Shown in pieces: positions 9,026 through 17,796 of a stretch of DNA of 49,130 bases. The position numbers were made by a program, and so were the translations under genes. Origin of the DNA: Verrucomicrobiota bacterium (GTDB lineage: Bacteria; Verrucomicrobiota; Verrucomicrobiia; Limisphaerales; UBA9464); assembly GCA_025360495.1 (NCBI GenBank), contig JANYCC010000316.1, positions 1 to 49,130 on the forward strand, in the 5' to 3' direction. How positions within the stretch are numbered: position 1 is the first letter of the stretch; every line of letters begins with the position of its first letter. Below the pieces are notes generated by a model. The model searched no databases, was not told where the DNA came from, and was given only the letters and a program-made list of their open reading frames with translations.

Positions 9026-9886
9026 ATGGAATTCTTCGATGCGCACAACCACCTCCAAGACCGACGCTTTGGTGGACGCCAGGAACCCTTGCTCATCGAG
9101 GCCCGTGCGGCCGGGGTGCGGCGCATGGTCGTGAACGGTACGTGCGAGGACGATTGGGCGTTGGTCGCGGCCCTTGCCGAGGCGCATCCGGACACGGTGT
9201 TGCCGGCTTTCGGATACCATCCATGGCACGTGCACGAACGGAGCCGTGGCTGGCATGAAACGCTGGAAGGCTGGCTGGCGGGACATCCCGATGCGGTGTT
9301 GGGTGAGATCGGGTTGGACCGTTGGATCCTCGAACAGCCGGCGGGGGTTCGGTCGAAGTTCTGTGCCTCCCTGGCGACGGACGAACCGGCGACGTTGATG
9401 GCGCAGGAGGAGACATTCCTGTGGCAATTGCGATTGGCGGCCGAGCGCAACCTGCCGGTGACGATCCATTGCCTCCACGCCTGGGGCCGGTTGCACGACC
9501 TGCTGCGCACCCACGCGCGGCCCGATGCGGGATTCCTGCTGCACAGCTTTGGCGGCCCGGTGGAGATGGTGGATGGCTTCGTGAAACTGGGGGCCTATTT
9601 CAGTTTTCCGGGATCCTGCGCGCACGATCGCAAAGTCCGCCAACGGGAAACCTTCCGCCGAGTCCCGCCCGACCGATTGTTGGTGGAGACGGACGCCCCC
9701 GATCAACTTCCGCCGGAGACCCTGATCCGCCATCCGTTGACCGGCGGGAATCCGGGACACGAGCTGAACCACCCGGCGAACCTGGGCGCGATCCAAAGCT
9801 ATCTGGCGGAACACCTGGGTGTGCCTGCCGACGAGTTTGCGGGACAGATGGCCGCGAATTTCCAGCGCCTCTTTGGTCCGACCTGA
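9026..9886 (+). CDS. TatD family metal-dependent hydrolase
   Basis: A 286-residue amidohydrolase-superfamily TIM barrel. Metal ligands are visible: HNH near the N-terminus (FFDAHNHLQD), the glutamate in VLGEIGLDR, histidines in VTIHCLHAW and LLHSFGG, and the aspartate in LVETDAPDQLPP. TatD proteins are Mg-dependent 3'-5' DNA exonucleases or related hydrolases; the exact substrate here is unknown. The start is the ATG following GAGCGGA, which begins the conserved FFDAHNH strand, though the frame is open to 8996 and overlaps the SufE end. The overlap-level spacing with SufE suggests translational coupling. Confidence 0.9.
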   Translation: MEFFDAHNHLQDRRFGGRQEPLLIEARAAGVRRMVVNGTCEDDWALVAALAEAHPDTVLPAFGYHPWHVHERSRGWHETLEGWLAGHPDAVLGEIGLDRWILEQPAGVRSKFCASLATDEPATLMAQEETFLWQLRLAAERNLPVTIHCLHAWGRLHDLLRTHARPDAGFLLHSFGGPVEMVDGFVKLGAYFSFPGSCAHDRKVRQRETFRRVPPDRLLVETDAPDQLPPETLIRHPLTGGNPGHELNHPANLGAIQSYLAEHLGVPADEFAGQMAANFQRLFGPT

Positions 9887-9962
9887 CGGCGTGGTGGGAA
9901 CCATCTGAGGGGTTTCGGCACCCTTGGTTGTAAAACCACCCCTCCCGGCGCCATCCTTCGCC

Positions 9963-11306
9963 ATGCCCGCCCCGTACCTGTCGCGTCGCGATGTCCTCCG
10001 CGCCGCCGCTGTCATCGCCGCCGGAAGCGCCCTCCCGTCCTGGTTCACGGCCGGAGCGGCCGACCCCAATCCCGTCTCCACCGGTCCACTTTCGCCGAAT
10101 GACCGCCCCGGCATCCTGCTTGTCGGTTGCGGCGGCATGGGCACCCACGATCTCAGCCTTGCCGCCAAGTTCGGGGACGTGGTCGGCCTGTGCGACGTGG
10201 ATGCCGCCCGGCTCGAAAAGACGTCACAGCTTTATCCGAAGGCCCGCCGTTTCGCCGACTTTCGTGAAGCCGTGCGCACCGCGGGAACCGACGTGGTGAT
10301 CAATGCCACGCCCGATCATTGGCACACCCTCGTCAACCTCGCGGCCCTGAAGGCGGGGTGCGACATTTATAGCGAAAAGCCCCTGACCCTCACCCTCGAC
10401 GAAGGCCGCCGCCTGGTGCATGCCGTGCGGTCGGCGAAACGCATCCTCCAGACGGGCAGCCAGCAACGCAGCGATCGTCGGTTCCGGCTCGCCTGCGAAT
10501 TGGTGCGCAACGGCCGGATCGGCCGGTTGCAACACGTCATCACCTCCCTCCCGTCCGGTCGGCAGGGCGGACCGTTCGTCTCCGCGCCGGTGCCCGCCGG
10601 ATTGGACTGGGATCGCTGGCAGGGTCAGACCCCGGCGCTCGATTATGTGCCCGAACGATGCCATGGTTCCTTCCGTTATTGGTGGGATTATAGCGAGGGG
10701 ACACTCACCGATTGGGGGGCGCATCACAATGACATCGCCCTTTGGGGAATGGGTCTCGAACACAGCGGCCCGGTGACGGCGCAAGCGGTGCCGTTATTGG
10801 CCCCGATCCCCGGCGGGTTTTCGTTCCCGTCGCTCTATCGCGTCGAATACACCTATGCCAACGGTGTGACCCACACCTGCCAGACCGTGGTGACCGAAGG
10901 CCCGGGAGGCAACGTGCTGACCGAACCGATACTGCCCGGAGAACTCCCCAACGGCGTGAAGTTCCTCGGCACCCAAGGCTGGATCTTCGTTTCCCGCCTC
11001 AAGATCGAGGCCAGCGACCCCGGGATTCTCCAAGAGCCCCTGACCAAGCGGAAGGTCATCCTCCCGGTGAGCGACAATCACATGCAGAATTTCTTCGACT
11101 GCGTGCGGTCCCGGAAAGATCCCGTGGCCCCGGTCGAGATCGGTCATCGCAGCGTGAGCGTCTGCCACCTCGGTGCGATCTCGCTGCGTCTGGGTCGGAC
11201 GCTCCGCTGGGACCCTGTGCGGGAGCGGTTCCCGACCGACGCGGAGGCCAACGGATGGGTCTCGCGGGCGCAGCGGGCCCCTTATGATTATGCCCACGTG
11301 GCCTGA
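9963..11306 (+). CDS. Gfo/Idh/MocA family oxidoreductase with Tat signal
   Basis: A 447-residue secreted oxidoreductase. The N-terminus has a twin-arginine signal (SRRDVLRAAAVIAAGSALP), so it is exported folded with its nicotinamide cofactor. Residues about 55-175 are the Rossmann domain (GILLVGCGGMGTHD), followed by the catalytic-type lysine motif SEKPLTLTLDEGR and the C-terminal sugar-binding alpha/beta domain (YWWDYSEGTLTDWGAHHNDI). Exported Gfo/Idh/MocA proteins of this group act on glycosides or sugar derivatives. Together with the DUF1080 and DUF6807 neighbours this fits 3-keto-sugar chemistry in the periplasm, which is an inference. The gene converges with DUF6807, with only 6 bp between the stops. 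Confidence 0.92.
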   Translation: MPAPYLSRRDVLRAAAVIAAGSALPSWFTAGAADPNPVSTGPLSPNDRPGILLVGCGGMGTHDLSLAAKFGDVVGLCDVDAARLEKTSQLYPKARRFADFREAVRTAGTDVVINATPDHWHTLVNLAALKAGCDIYSEKPLTLTLDEGRRLVHAVRSAKRILQTGSQQRSDRRFRLACELVRNGRIGRLQHVITSLPSGRQGGPFVSAPVPAGLDWDRWQGQTPALDYVPERCHGSFRYWWDYSEGTLTDWGAHHNDIALWGMGLEHSGPVTAQAVPLLAPIPGGFSFPSLYRVEYTYANGVTHTCQTVVTEGPGGNVLTEPILPGELPNGVKFLGTQGWIFVSRLKIEASDPGILQEPLTKRKVILPVSDNHMQNFFDCVRSRKDPVAPVEIGHRSVSVCHLGAISLRLGRTLRWDPVRERFPTDAEANGWVSRAQRAPYDYAHVA

Positions 11307-11312
11307 ACGTCC

Positions 11313-12224
11313 TCAGTCGAGGAGGCGGGCCGGGACTTCACCGTCGGCGGCCACGACCCGATAATGCAATTCAAAGGGGCGTCCCTGCTTCAGTTGCACC
11401 GCGGCCGGCGCGGTGATCGCGGGATTGAGCAACCCGATGTCGACCAGATTATGCCAGGTGGCCGGTGGGTTCTCCGGGCCACACCGGAGTGCGACCGTGG
11501 CCACGACGCCCTCGGGAAGCCCGAACCGGTAGGCATACCACGGACGCGCCGGCCAGTTGGAGTCCGGTTCCCTGGTTTTTGGCGGCGGAAAATGGACGGG
11601 CCCTTCCGGAGCCAGGGCGGTGACGGAACCATCCTTTCGACCCCGGACGGAAAAACCGCTGAACGCCCAACGCGACAAGGTGGTGTCGGTCGCCGGGATC
11701 AGTTGGTAGGAAAGATCGAGGATGTTGGCCGCACCCTGGCGGGAAACCCGTGCATCCAACCGTTCCCGCATCACCACGACGCCATCCGCGAGCCATTCGT
11801 TGTCAGCGATGAACCGCGCCCCATGGATCGTGGAGGTCATGTTTCGAAGGCCGCGGTTGACCACCACCCGGTTGGTGATTGGTGCCGTTTCGCCCCACCC
11901 CCAGAAATCGCCATCCCGCGACCCGTGCATCTCCACCCACGCCAGGAAAATGCCCCGGTGCTGACGATGATCCGGCGGCGCAACCTCGGTCACCACCGTC
12001 CCGGCCGGGGTGCGGAAAGGGTGGAAGTAGCAGGCGGAATCGACCGACAACGACGAGCCCTTGGGGCGGACGAGTTGGTACCGCACCGCCTCGACCCCAT
12101 CGGGGGCGGTGATGATGACCGCCTGGTCATCGTGCCGGATCTGGAAGCGTTCGGCATGGACGGACACCGCGGCCAGGACGGCGATCCAAAGGATCAGCGA
12201 CCCGCGGGATAAGAACCGGATCAT
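11313..12224 (-). CDS. DUF6807 (PmoA-like) secreted protein
   Basis: A 303-residue protein with a signal peptide (SLILWIAVLAAVSVHA) and features of DUF6807, also annotated as methane oxygenase PmoA family though unrelated in function to methane oxidation. Recognisable are the N-terminal beta-rich segment, SACYFHPFRTPAGTVVTEVA, PPDHRQHRGIFLAWVE and the C-terminal WHNLVDIGLLNPAITAPAA. These proteins are frequent in PVC bacteria beside oxidoreductases and sugar-processing genes; their reaction is not established. It starts 28 bp after the stop of the beta-helix gene and is probably in one operon with it. Confidence 0.85.
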   Translation of the reverse strand: MIRFLSRGSLILWIAVLAAVSVHAERFQIRHDDQAVIITAPDGVEAVRYQLVRPKGSSLSVDSACYFHPFRTPAGTVVTEVAPPDHRQHRGIFLAWVEMHGSRDGDFWGWGETAPITNRVVVNRGLRNMTSTIHGARFIADNEWLADGVVVMRERLDARVSRQGAANILDLSYQLIPATDTTLSRWAFSGFSVRGRKDGSVTALAPEGPVHFPPPKTREPDSNWPARPWYAYRFGLPEGVVATVALRCGPENPPATWHNLVDIGLLNPAITAPAAVQLKQGRPFELHYRVVAADGEVPARLLD

Positions 12225-12252
12225 GGGGGGCTCGGAACAGGCGGACGACGGT

Positions 12253-12951
12253 TCAATCCGTCACCGGGCCACGCGGGCGCCGGATTGTGACATCCTGGGG
12301 CGAACGGTTTTTGGCGATCATATTGTCGGGCAGGATGCCCCGCCACGAGGTGTTCGGGTACACCAATGCCCGCCTTCCGATGATCGATCCGGGGTTGAGC
12401 ACGGCATTGCATCCGACGTCGGCAAAATCGGCGATCAAGGCCCCGAATTTGCGGAGATTGGTGTCGATGCAGCGGCCGTCCATCTCGAGCCAGATGGTTT
12501 CCCCGTTCAATTTGAGATTGGAGACGATGGCGCCGGCCCCGAGATGGGCTTTGTGGCCAAGAATGGAGTCGCCGACGTAATTGAAGTGCGGCACCTGGGC
12601 CCCATTGAACAACAGGGTGTGCTTCACTTCACAGGCATTGCCCACCACACAGTTGTCGCCGATCACCACATTCTCCCGGATGTAGGCGTTATGCCGGATC
12701 TGGCAGTTCCGACCGATGATGGCCGGGCCCAGGATCATGGCGCCATGCTCCACCACCGTGCCTTCGCCGATGGAGACGTCGTTCCCGATATGGACATGCC
12801 CGATCGCCCGGTGGTGTTGCGCCGGACGGACATGACCCCTCACATAGTCGGCGAGCCGTGTCAGCGCGTCCCACGGATACTCGACCCCCTCAAACAAAAC
12901 CGCATGTTCCGTCTGGCCAAGGTCGAACAGGTCGGGGGGCGTGTAGAACAT
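12253..12951 (-). CDS. Left-handed beta-helix (hexapeptide repeat) protein, GlmU/LpxA-like
   Basis: A 232-residue protein. From about residue 45 it consists of hexapeptide turns (IGNDVSIGEGTVVEHGAMIL, IIGRNCQIRHNAYI, VVIGDNCVVGNACEVKHTLL), forming a left-handed parallel beta-helix. The block HFNYVGDSILGHKAHLGAGA resembles the C-terminal acetyltransferase part of GlmU-type proteins, but the nucleotidyltransferase domain is absent. It is probably an acyl- or acetyltransferase acting on a nucleotide sugar or lipid precursor; substrate unknown. It is the first gene of a two-gene minus-strand operon with DUF6807 and diverges from the DUF1549/DUF1553 gene across 115 bp. Confidence 0.82.
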   Translation of the reverse strand: MFYTPPDLFDLGQTEHAVLFEGVEYPWDALTRLADYVRGHVRPAQHHRAIGHVHIGNDVSIGEGTVVEHGAMILGPAIIGRNCQIRHNAYIRENVVIGDNCVVGNACEVKHTLLFNGAQVPHFNYVGDSILGHKAHLGAGAIVSNLKLNGETIWLEMDGRCIDTNLRKFGALIADFADVGCNAVLNPGSIIGRRALVYPNTSWRGILPDNMIAKNRSPQDVTIRRPRGPVTD

Positions 12952-13066
12952 GCCCCGAGCCTATGAATCCCCCGGAGCCGGGCAATGCGAAATCCGGGGG
13001 GTCACCTCCCTTCCGCACCAAGCCGCTTGAAGACCCGCGGTTCCTGGGTCACAAAGGTGCGATCCC

Positions 13067-15748
13067 ATGTGGCGCGCCCTCCTCCCCTCTCTCTGCCTGC
13101 TCGCGGCCCATGCCGCCGGCCCGCTGGGGAGCGCCCCGACACCCACCAACCATTGGTCGCTCCGGCCGCTGATCCGCCCCTCCCTTCGCGCAGGGGCCGG
13201 GTCGGACGCCCCCGCGGCGAACCCGATCGACCGCTTCCTCGACACCGCCCTCGCCGACGCCGGGTTGGTTCCCGCACCCCCGGCCGGTCGCCGGGCCTGG
13301 CTGCGCCGCGTGACCTTTGACCTCACCGGTCTGCCACCCACTCCGGAGGAATCCCGGGCGTTCGTGGGCGACCGGCGTGCCGAGGCGGAAACGCGGGTGA
13401 TCGACCGCCTGCTGGCTTCCCCACATTATGGGGAACGTTGGGCCCGGCATTGGCTGGATGCGGCCCATTACGCCGAGAGTCACGGCCACGACCAGGATCG
13501 GATCCGGACCAATGCCTGGCCTTATCGGGATCATCTGGTCGCCCGGTTGAATGCCGACCAACCTTACGCCCGGTTCATTGCCGAACAGATTGCCGGCGAC
13601 CTTCTTTTCCCGGATGACCCGGAGGCCACGCTGGGCTTGGGTTTCCTCGCCGCCGGCCCGTGGGACGAAAGCTCCCTGCGCGATATCCGGGAGGACACGC
13701 TCGACCGGCAGGCCGGCCGGTATCTTGACCGCGACGACATGGTGGCCACCGTGATGAACGTGGTGACGGGGACGACCGTGCAATGCGCCCGGTGCCACGA
13801 CCACAAGTTCGACCCGGTGCCGCAGGTGGATTATTATGCGTTGCAGGCCGTGTTTGCCGGGGTGGAACGGGCTGACCGGGTGTGGGACGCCGACCCGTCC
13901 GTGCACCGGCGCCGACAGCAATTGATGAGTGACCGACGCCGGGCGGACCGCGGTGACACCGTCTGGTTGGAAAGCCCGGAGGTCCAGGCCCGGGTGGCCG
14001 CTTGGGTGGCCGCCCGCAATGCCACCCCGGTCCATTGGCAAGTCCTCGCCCCCCAACTGGTCACGACATCAGCCGGCACGACGCTCCTGGCCCAAACCGA
14101 CGGATCATTCCTCGCGACCGGACCGCGGCCGGAGAAAGACACCTATGTTTTTCGCGGGACGGGAACGGGGAGCGCCCTCACCGCGGTGCGATTGGAGGCC
14201 CTCACCGATCCCAGCCTTCCGGAGGGCGGGCCGGGCCGGGCGGAAAATGGCAACCTTCACCTGTCCGAATTCCTGCTCGAAGTGGCGCCGCCCGATGTCG
14301 GCCCGGCCCGCGAAGTGCCGGTGTCCCGCGCGACGGCCGATTTCGACCAGGATGGCTGGGACGTGGCGCGCACCCTCGACCGCGACGAAGCGACGGCCTG
14401 GGGAATCCATCCCCGCGAAGGGACTCCGCACGTGGCGGTGCTTGAATTGCGCGAACCGCTCTTGGTGCCGACGGGCAGCGAATGGGTGGTCACCCTGAAA
14501 CAACTCCACGGCCGCGGACATTTGCTGGGTCGCGTGCGACTCGCGGTCACGGGCGACCCGGCCGGACGCGCGGTCCTGCTACCCGAGCCGCTGGCGTCCC
14601 TGGTCGCCCGGCCCGCGGAATCCCTCACCCCGGCTGAACGACGCACGCTTGCGGTTCACGTCGTGCGCGAGACCACGGAACGCGCTTTGTCGCAACTGCC
14701 CACGCCCCGGAAGGTGTACGCGGCCGCGGCGGATTTTGCACCCGATGGCGGATTGCATCCGGTCCTGCGTCCCCGGGTGATCCAGGTGCTGAACCGGGGC
14801 GAAATCACCAAGCCCGGCGCCACGGCCCGACCGGGAGCTTTGGCGTGCCTTGCAGGGTTGGACGCAAGATTTCCCGATTCCGGTCCCGACGATGAAGGTC
14901 CGCGCCGGGCCGCCCTGGCCCGGTGGCTGACCGACCCGGCAAATGTGCTCACCTGGCGGACCATCGTTAACCGCGTGTGGCATCACCATTTCGGACGGGG
15001 CCTGGCCAACACCCCGAACGACCTCGGGCGCATGGGGGGTGCGCCGTCGCATCCCGGACTCCTCGACTGGCTGGCCGTCTGGTTCCGGGACGATGCGCAA
15101 GGTTCCCTCAAGGCCCTGCATCGGCTGATCGTTACCAGCCAGGCTTACCGGCGTTCAACGCTGACCACGCCCGAGGGTTTGGCAACGGATCCGGACAACC
15201 GTTGGCTCGCCCATATGAGTCGTCACCGGCTCGAAGCCGAATGCGTTCGCGACGCGGTTCTCCAGATCGCCGGGCGTCTCGATTTCCGCATGGGCGGCCC
15301 GGGCGATCACCAGTTCGATCTCCAACCCGGAATCCATGTCACGCCGCGCGTGGATTACACCCGGTTCGATCCGGACGACGTGGCGGGGGCCCGGCGCAGT
15401 GTGTATCGGTTCCTTTTCCGGACCCTCCCCGATCCCTTCATGGACGCACTCGACTGCCCGGCGGGCGACCAGACCATCGGCGTGCGGGATGATTCGGTGT
15501 CGGTGCAGCAGGCACTCTCGCTCTGGAACCACCCGTTCATGCTGCGGGAGGCAGAACACTTTGGGGAACGGATCGAACGGTCCGGACCCACCCCGTTGCG
15601 TCGGGTCCGTGCGGCGTGTGAGTGGGTCTGGGGCCGTCCGCCCCTGCCGGAGGAAGAGCGTGAACTGACGGAATACGCCCTGCGACACGGTTGGGCCAAT
15701 GTCGGGCGCCTGCTCTTCAACAGCAGCGAATTCCTGTTCGTGGATTGA
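13067..15748 (+). CDS. DUF1549 and DUF1553 domain secreted protein (PSCyt2/PSD1)
   Basis: An 893-residue protein with a short signal peptide (MWRALLPSLCLLAAHAAG). DUF1549 spans about residues 45-260 (NPIDRFLDTALADAGL, LRRVTFDLTGLPPTPEESRA, SPHYGERWARHWLDAAHYAE) and includes CARCHDHKFDP near residue 241. DUF1553 spans about 585-880 (NVLTWRTIVNRVWHHHFGRG, LRVGRLLFNSSEFLFVD-like end). The N-terminal planctomycete cytochrome c domain that many members carry is missing: no CxxCH precedes DUF1549. A discoidin/F5-8-like beta segment may lie between the two DUFs (about 350-500). Such proteins are typically paired with a DUF1501 protein, as here (next gene, 14 bp downstream). Their role is unknown; sulfated or complex polysaccharide turnover has been proposed. 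Confidence 0.92.
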   Translation: MWRALLPSLCLLAAHAAGPLGSAPTPTNHWSLRPLIRPSLRAGAGSDAPAANPIDRFLDTALADAGLVPAPPAGRRAWLRRVTFDLTGLPPTPEESRAFVGDRRAEAETRVIDRLLASPHYGERWARHWLDAAHYAESHGHDQDRIRTNAWPYRDHLVARLNADQPYARFIAEQIAGDLLFPDDPEATLGLGFLAAGPWDESSLRDIREDTLDRQAGRYLDRDDMVATVMNVVTGTTVQCARCHDHKFDPVPQVDYYALQAVFAGVERADRVWDADPSVHRRRQQLMSDRRRADRGDTVWLESPEVQARVAAWVAARNATPVHWQVLAPQLVTTSAGTTLLAQTDGSFLATGPRPEKDTYVFRGTGTGSALTAVRLEALTDPSLPEGGPGRAENGNLHLSEFLLEVAPPDVGPAREVPVSRATADFDQDGWDVARTLDRDEATAWGIHPREGTPHVAVLELREPLLVPTGSEWVVTLKQLHGRGHLLGRVRLAVTGDPAGRAVLLPEPLASLVARPAESLTPAERRTLAVHVVRETTERALSQLPTPRKVYAAAADFAPDGGLHPVLRPRVIQVLNRGEITKPGATARPGALACLAGLDARFPDSGPDDEGPRRAALARWLTDPANVLTWRTIVNRVWHHHFGRGLANTPNDLGRMGGAPSHPGLLDWLAVWFRDDAQGSLKALHRLIVTSQAYRRSTLTTPEGLATDPDNRWLAHMSRHRLEAECVRDAVLQIAGRLDFRMGGPGDHQFDLQPGIHVTPRVDYTRFDPDDVAGARRSVYRFLFRTLPDPFMDALDCPAGDQTIGVRDDSVSVQQALSLWNHPFMLREAEHFGERIERSGPTPLRRVRAACEWVWGRPPLPEEERELTEYALRHGWANVGRLLFNSSEFLFVD

Positions 15749-15762
15749 ATCGGAGGAAACCC

Positions 15763-17214
15763 ATGAACCCTTCCCGACACATCTCCGGAACCCGCCGCGA
15801 ATTCCTGGCCCGCTTGGGAGGCGGCTTGGGCACGGCAGCGCTGGCGCCCCTGCTGGCGTCTGACGCTCTTCGGGCGGACGGAGCGGTTCCCTTGTCCGGA
15901 GGCGTGCTGCGCGGGGGATTGCACCATCCGGCCCGCGCCCGACGCGTGATCCAACTGTTCATGAACGGGGGTGCGAGCCAGATGGACCTGTTCGACCACA
16001 AGCCCGAACTGTTCCGGCGCCACGGTGAGAGATTCGATCCCGGACCGGGTCGTCGGGTGGAGGCGCCGACCAGCGAACCGGGCAAGATCCTGAAGCCGCC
16101 CTATGGATTCCAACAACACGGCGCCTGCGGACGGTGGGTGAGCGACCTTCTCCCGCACCTCGCGCAATGTGTGGACCAATTGGCGTTCCTCTCCGCGATG
16201 GTCTCGCGCACCAATGTCCATGGGCCGGGCAGTTACCTGATGAACACCGGGTTCCTCCTGCCCGGATTCCCGTGTGCCGGGGCGTGGGTGAGCTATGCCT
16301 TGGGCCGCGAATGCGACAATCTTCCGGGGTTCATCGTCCTGCCCGACACCAAGGGGCTGCCCTATAATCAAAAGGGCAATTTCAGCGCCGGATTCCTCCC
16401 CGCCGCCAACCAGGGGACCGTGATCCCGTCGGCCGGACCGGCCCCCATCGCGAACCTCCAACCGCCCGCCGGCACCCGGTTCCTCACCCCCGAATCCGAG
16501 CATGACGGACTCGACCTTCTGCGCCGGCTCAACGAATCCCATCGCGATTCCCGACCCGGCGACTCCCGTCTGGACGCCCGCATCGAGTCCTACGAACTCG
16601 CCGCCCGGATGCAACTGGCGGCCCCGGAAGCCTTCGATGTCGATCGGGAAAGTCCGGCCACCCGGCGCCTTTACGGTCTCGAGCACCCGGTGACCGCCGA
16701 ATATGGCCGCCGGTGCCTGCTGGCGCGGCGATTGATCGAGCGCGGGGTCCGGTTTGTGCAGGTGTGGAGCGGTGCCGGCGGTCCGACGGCGAATTGGGAC
16801 AATCACAACAGCATCACCCGGGAACTGCCGCCGATGTGCGCCGCCACCGATCAACCCATCGCGGCGTTGCTCCACGACCTTCACGGGCGCGGCATGCTCG
16901 ACGACACCCTCGTGCTGTGGAACACGGAGTTCGGTCGGATGCCATTTTCCCAAAGCGGCGAGGGGCGCGATCACAACGGCGGAACCTTTGTCGGCTGGAT
17001 GGCGGGTGGCGGTGTGAAGCCCGGTGTGACCGTCGGGGAAAGCGATGAATGGTCCTGGAAAGCAGCCCACGACCCCGTGAGCACGTACGATTTTCATGCC
17101 ACCGTCCTGCACCTGCTCGGGATCAACCACGAACGCCTCACCGTCCGGCACAACGGCGCCAGTCGCCGCCTGACCGACGTCCACGGCGAGGTCGTGAAGG
17201 CCGTGTTGGGGTGA
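15763..17214 (+). CDS. DUF1501 domain secreted protein
   Basis: A 483-residue alkaline-phosphatase/sulfatase-like fold protein of the DUF1501 family. The N-terminus carries a Tat-like signal (TRREFLARLGGGLGTAALAP), and conserved blocks include RVIQLFMNGGASQMDLFDHK, DNHNSITRELPPMCAATDQP and the C-terminal LVLWNTEFGRMPFSQ...GRDHNGGTF. The start is supported by a strong Shine-Dalgarno GGAGGAAA seven bases upstream, one of the few clear ones in the window. It forms a tight operon with the DUF1549/DUF1553 gene. DUF1501 proteins accompany PSD1 proteins almost universally in PVC bacteria; the biochemical activity is unproven. Confidence 0.93.
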   Translation: MNPSRHISGTRREFLARLGGGLGTAALAPLLASDALRADGAVPLSGGVLRGGLHHPARARRVIQLFMNGGASQMDLFDHKPELFRRHGERFDPGPGRRVEAPTSEPGKILKPPYGFQQHGACGRWVSDLLPHLAQCVDQLAFLSAMVSRTNVHGPGSYLMNTGFLLPGFPCAGAWVSYALGRECDNLPGFIVLPDTKGLPYNQKGNFSAGFLPAANQGTVIPSAGPAPIANLQPPAGTRFLTPESEHDGLDLLRRLNESHRDSRPGDSRLDARIESYELAARMQLAAPEAFDVDRESPATRRLYGLEHPVTAEYGRRCLLARRLIERGVRFVQVWSGAGGPTANWDNHNSITRELPPMCAATDQPIAALLHDLHGRGMLDDTLVLWNTEFGRMPFSQSGEGRDHNGGTFVGWMAGGGVKPGVTVGESDEWSWKAAHDPVSTYDFHATVLHLLGINHERLTVRHNGASRRLTDVHGEVVKAVLG

Positions 17215-17219
17215 GGCAA

Positions 17220-17296
17220 TGACGAATGACGAATGGCGAATGACGCCTCACGTGTCACGCCTCACGTCTCACGTCTCACAAATCACGAATCACGAG
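17220..17296 (+). repeat. Degenerate heptamer array, 11 units
   Basis: Directly after the DUF1501 stop come eleven consecutive 7-base units with no indels: TGACGAA, TGACGAA, TGGCGAA, TGACGCC, TCACGTG, TCACGCC, TCACGTC, TCACGTC, TCACAAA, TCACGAA, TCACGAG. The invariant core is T at position 1 and C at position 4, with the rest varying in blocks. The strict 7-base register with drifting content distinguishes it from an ordinary microsatellite. Confidence 0.85.
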
Positions 17297-17360
17297 CCAC
17301 CCCGGTAACCATCCGGACCGGTCGTTGTAGCAGGTGGGTGAAGTCCATCAGTTCCTCCAT
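17283..17360 (-). pseudogene. Possible DUF5665-like remnant
   Basis: On the minus strand a short frame encodes MEELMDFTHLLQRPVRMVTG followed by VARDS and a stop. The first part resembles small membrane proteins with an amphipathic segment before a glycine-rich helix (DUF5665-like, where a similar stretch leads into NFLAGLARG). Here the helix is missing. It overlaps the heptamer array at its end. This is a tentative call based on a short match. Confidence 0.2.
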
Positions 17361-17364
17361 ATAA

Positions 17365-17394
17365 CGCCGGCCGTGCGGACTTCCACGGCCGGCG
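17365..17394. repeat. Perfect hairpin in repeat-rich spacer
   Basis: An 11-bp perfect inverted repeat (CGCCGGCCGTG and CACGGCCGGCG), extendable by one A-T pair, around an 8-base loop CGGACTTC. No T-tract follows on either strand, so it is not a canonical terminator; it may be a REP-like palindrome or a cruciform. Confidence 0.6.
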
Positions 17395-17514
17395 TACACA
17401 AGACCGGCCGGAACCCGTCGTCCCGTTCCCTGCTGCGCCCGCCTCGGTGCCGCGCTCAATCTAACTGGCTCCTCCTCCTTGCACCACGGCGCACGACTGG
17501 ACTTCAATCTGCGG

Positions 17515-17547
17515 GTTCCGGCCCTTTTGCTTCGGAAGGGCCGGAAC
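17515..17547. repeat. Second perfect hairpin in repeat-rich spacer
   Basis: A 12-bp perfect inverted repeat (GTTCCGGCCCTT and AAGGGCCGGAAC) around the 9-base loop TTGCTTCGG. It is followed by further short direct repeats (CAGAGCTTCGG twice within 17551-17576). It lies between the DUF1501 operon and the coiled-coil pair and lacks a T-run, so its role is open. Confidence 0.6.
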
Positions 17548-17634
17548 GGCAGAGCTTCGGGAGCCACAGAGCTTCGGAGCGGCAGAGGCCTGAGCGGACC
17601 GGATCGCCCCGTTCGGAGGAGACGACGGAGGAGA

Positions 17635-17699
17635 CTCTGACCGCTGAGTTCTGACCGCTGAAGCTCCGTCCCCTGAGGCTCTGAGGCTCTGATTCCCGA
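17635..17699 (+). repeat. Second heptamer-type array upstream of the coiled-coil genes
   Basis: Successive units CTCTGAC, CGCTGAG, TTCTGAC, CGCTGAA, GCTCCGT, CCCCTGA keep a 7-base register, followed by two 8-base units GGCTCTGA and then TTCCCGA. The common core is CTGA. It lies about 100 bp before the start of the first coiled-coil gene and may overlap its promoter region. Confidence 0.6.
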
Positions 17700-17796
17700 G
17701 GTTCCACCCCCTGTGGCTCCGCCCTTCGTCCCCATCGTCCCACTCCCCAACCCCGACTTGCCCACCGTCCGCTTCGTTCCTAGCCTTGTCCTTGTG

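Noticed and set aside
17220-17296. Possible CRISPR array
   Set aside because: The units are contiguous 7-mers with no spacers and no cas genes are nearby.
17365-17394. Transcription terminator after the DUF1501 gene
   Set aside because: The stem is strong but no T-run follows on either strand, and it is 150 bp past the stop.
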